From: Rhodocyclales bacterium
GTDB lineage: Bacteria; Pseudomonadota; Gammaproteobacteria; Burkholderiales; Rhodocyclaceae
DNA: 6,189 nt
Assembly: GCA_021413665.1 (NCBI GenBank)
Contig: JAIOPW010000328.1
Location: forward strand, 1-6,189
Reading direction: 5' to 3'
Shown here: piece after piece, positions 5,973-6,189 of the stretch
How positions within the stretch are numbered: the first letter of the stretch is position 1
Layout: each line of letters starts with the position of its first letter
Position numbers and translations under genes: made by a program
The notes under the pieces: model-generated
Seen by the model: the letters and a program-made list of their open reading frames with translations, nothing else
Told to the model about the DNA's origin: nothing
Databases searched by the model: none

Positions 5973-6189
5973 TCATGCAAACGTGTCATACCCAAGACGC
6001 GCGATCAGCAGCGATGCGACAGCAATGAACACCCCCCGCACGAAACCACTGCCGTGACGCAAGGCTAGTCGCGAGCCGAGCACCGCCCCGGCGATGTTGA
6101 ATACGGCCATCGCCAGCCCCGTGATCCACAATACATGCCCGCTCGGTGCGAAATAGGCCAGTGCCGCAGCGTTGGTGGAGAAATTTACC
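5973..6189 (-). CDS. TSUP (TauE/SafE) family membrane protein, C-terminal 71 residues, 5' part beyond window
   Basis: An open frame enters at the right edge and ends at TGA (5973-5975). It gives 71 residues containing FSTNAAALAYFAPSGHVLW, a hydrophobic segment with AVFNIAGAVLGSRLALRHG, and a last hydrophobic segment GFVRGVFIAVASLLIARLGY. These match the C-terminal end of the TSUP family (old UPF0721, YfcA-like). Family members are inner-membrane permeases, several linked to export or uptake of sulfite, sulfoacetate or other organosulfur and small anions. The substrate cannot be told from this fragment. It points the same way as the liv operon, about 195 bp upstream of it, and no clear terminator separates them, so some read-through is possible. 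The family call is good but rests on a fragment. Confidence 0.82.
   Translation of the reverse strand, partial: VNFSTNAAALAYFAPSGHVLWITGLAMAVFNIAGAVLGSRLALRHGSGFVRGVFIAVASLLIARLGYDTFA

Noticed and set aside
5798..5995. Minus-strand open frame of about 65 codons spanning the gap upstream of the binding protein
   Set aside because: It overlaps the end of the TSUP gene and the promoter region, shows no Shine-Dalgarno or known motif, and is explained by low stop density.
6121..6130. TGATCCACA, one base from the DnaA box TTATCCACA
   Set aside because: It is a single copy inside the TSUP coding region, with no cluster of boxes or AT-rich unwinding element. I see no replication origin in this window.

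Overview
The window is about 6.2 kb of moderately GC-rich chromosomal DNA from a proteobacterium. Its style suggests a betaproteobacterium, perhaps Rhodocyclales-like, but that placement is inference from protein flavour and gene order only. Every gene I can support is on the minus strand, so the window reads right to left. No insertion sequence, phage gene, CRISPR array, tRNA or rRNA is visible.

Layout in transcription order. (1) 6189-5973: the last 71 residues of a TSUP (TauE/SafE) family membrane protein, cut by the window edge. (2) 5972-5779: an intergenic stretch holding the likely promoter and a strong ribosome binding site for the transporter operon. (3) 5778-908: a four-gene ABC importer of the branched-chain amino acid (HAAT/Liv) class. 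It consists of a periplasmic binding protein, the permease LivH, a fused LivM permease-LivG ATPase, and the ATPase LivF. Its last three genes overlap by 1 to 4 bases. (4) 907-795: a 113-bp gap packed with two parS centromere sites and an intrinsic terminator. (5) 794 to the left edge: the first 264 codons of mnmG (gidA), starting at GTG.

The transporter parts make one complete machine. The binding protein captures the substrate in the periplasm, LivH and the LivM half of the fusion form the membrane channel, and the LivG half plus LivF form the ATPase pair. The substrate could be branched-chain amino acids, but the binding protein also resembles the group that takes up aromatic acids, so specificity is open.

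The most notable non-coding signal is the pair of near-consensus parS sites at 861-902. They are exact reverse complements of each other as 16-mers. Together with mnmG they place this window near the chromosome partition/replication-origin region, where mnmG-rsmG-parA-parB commonly cluster; the rest of that cluster would lie left of the window. I do not see a wholly new system here. The best leads are the parS pair and terminator squeezed between livF and mnmG, the LivM-LivG fusion, the enlarged LivH, and the uncertain substrate.
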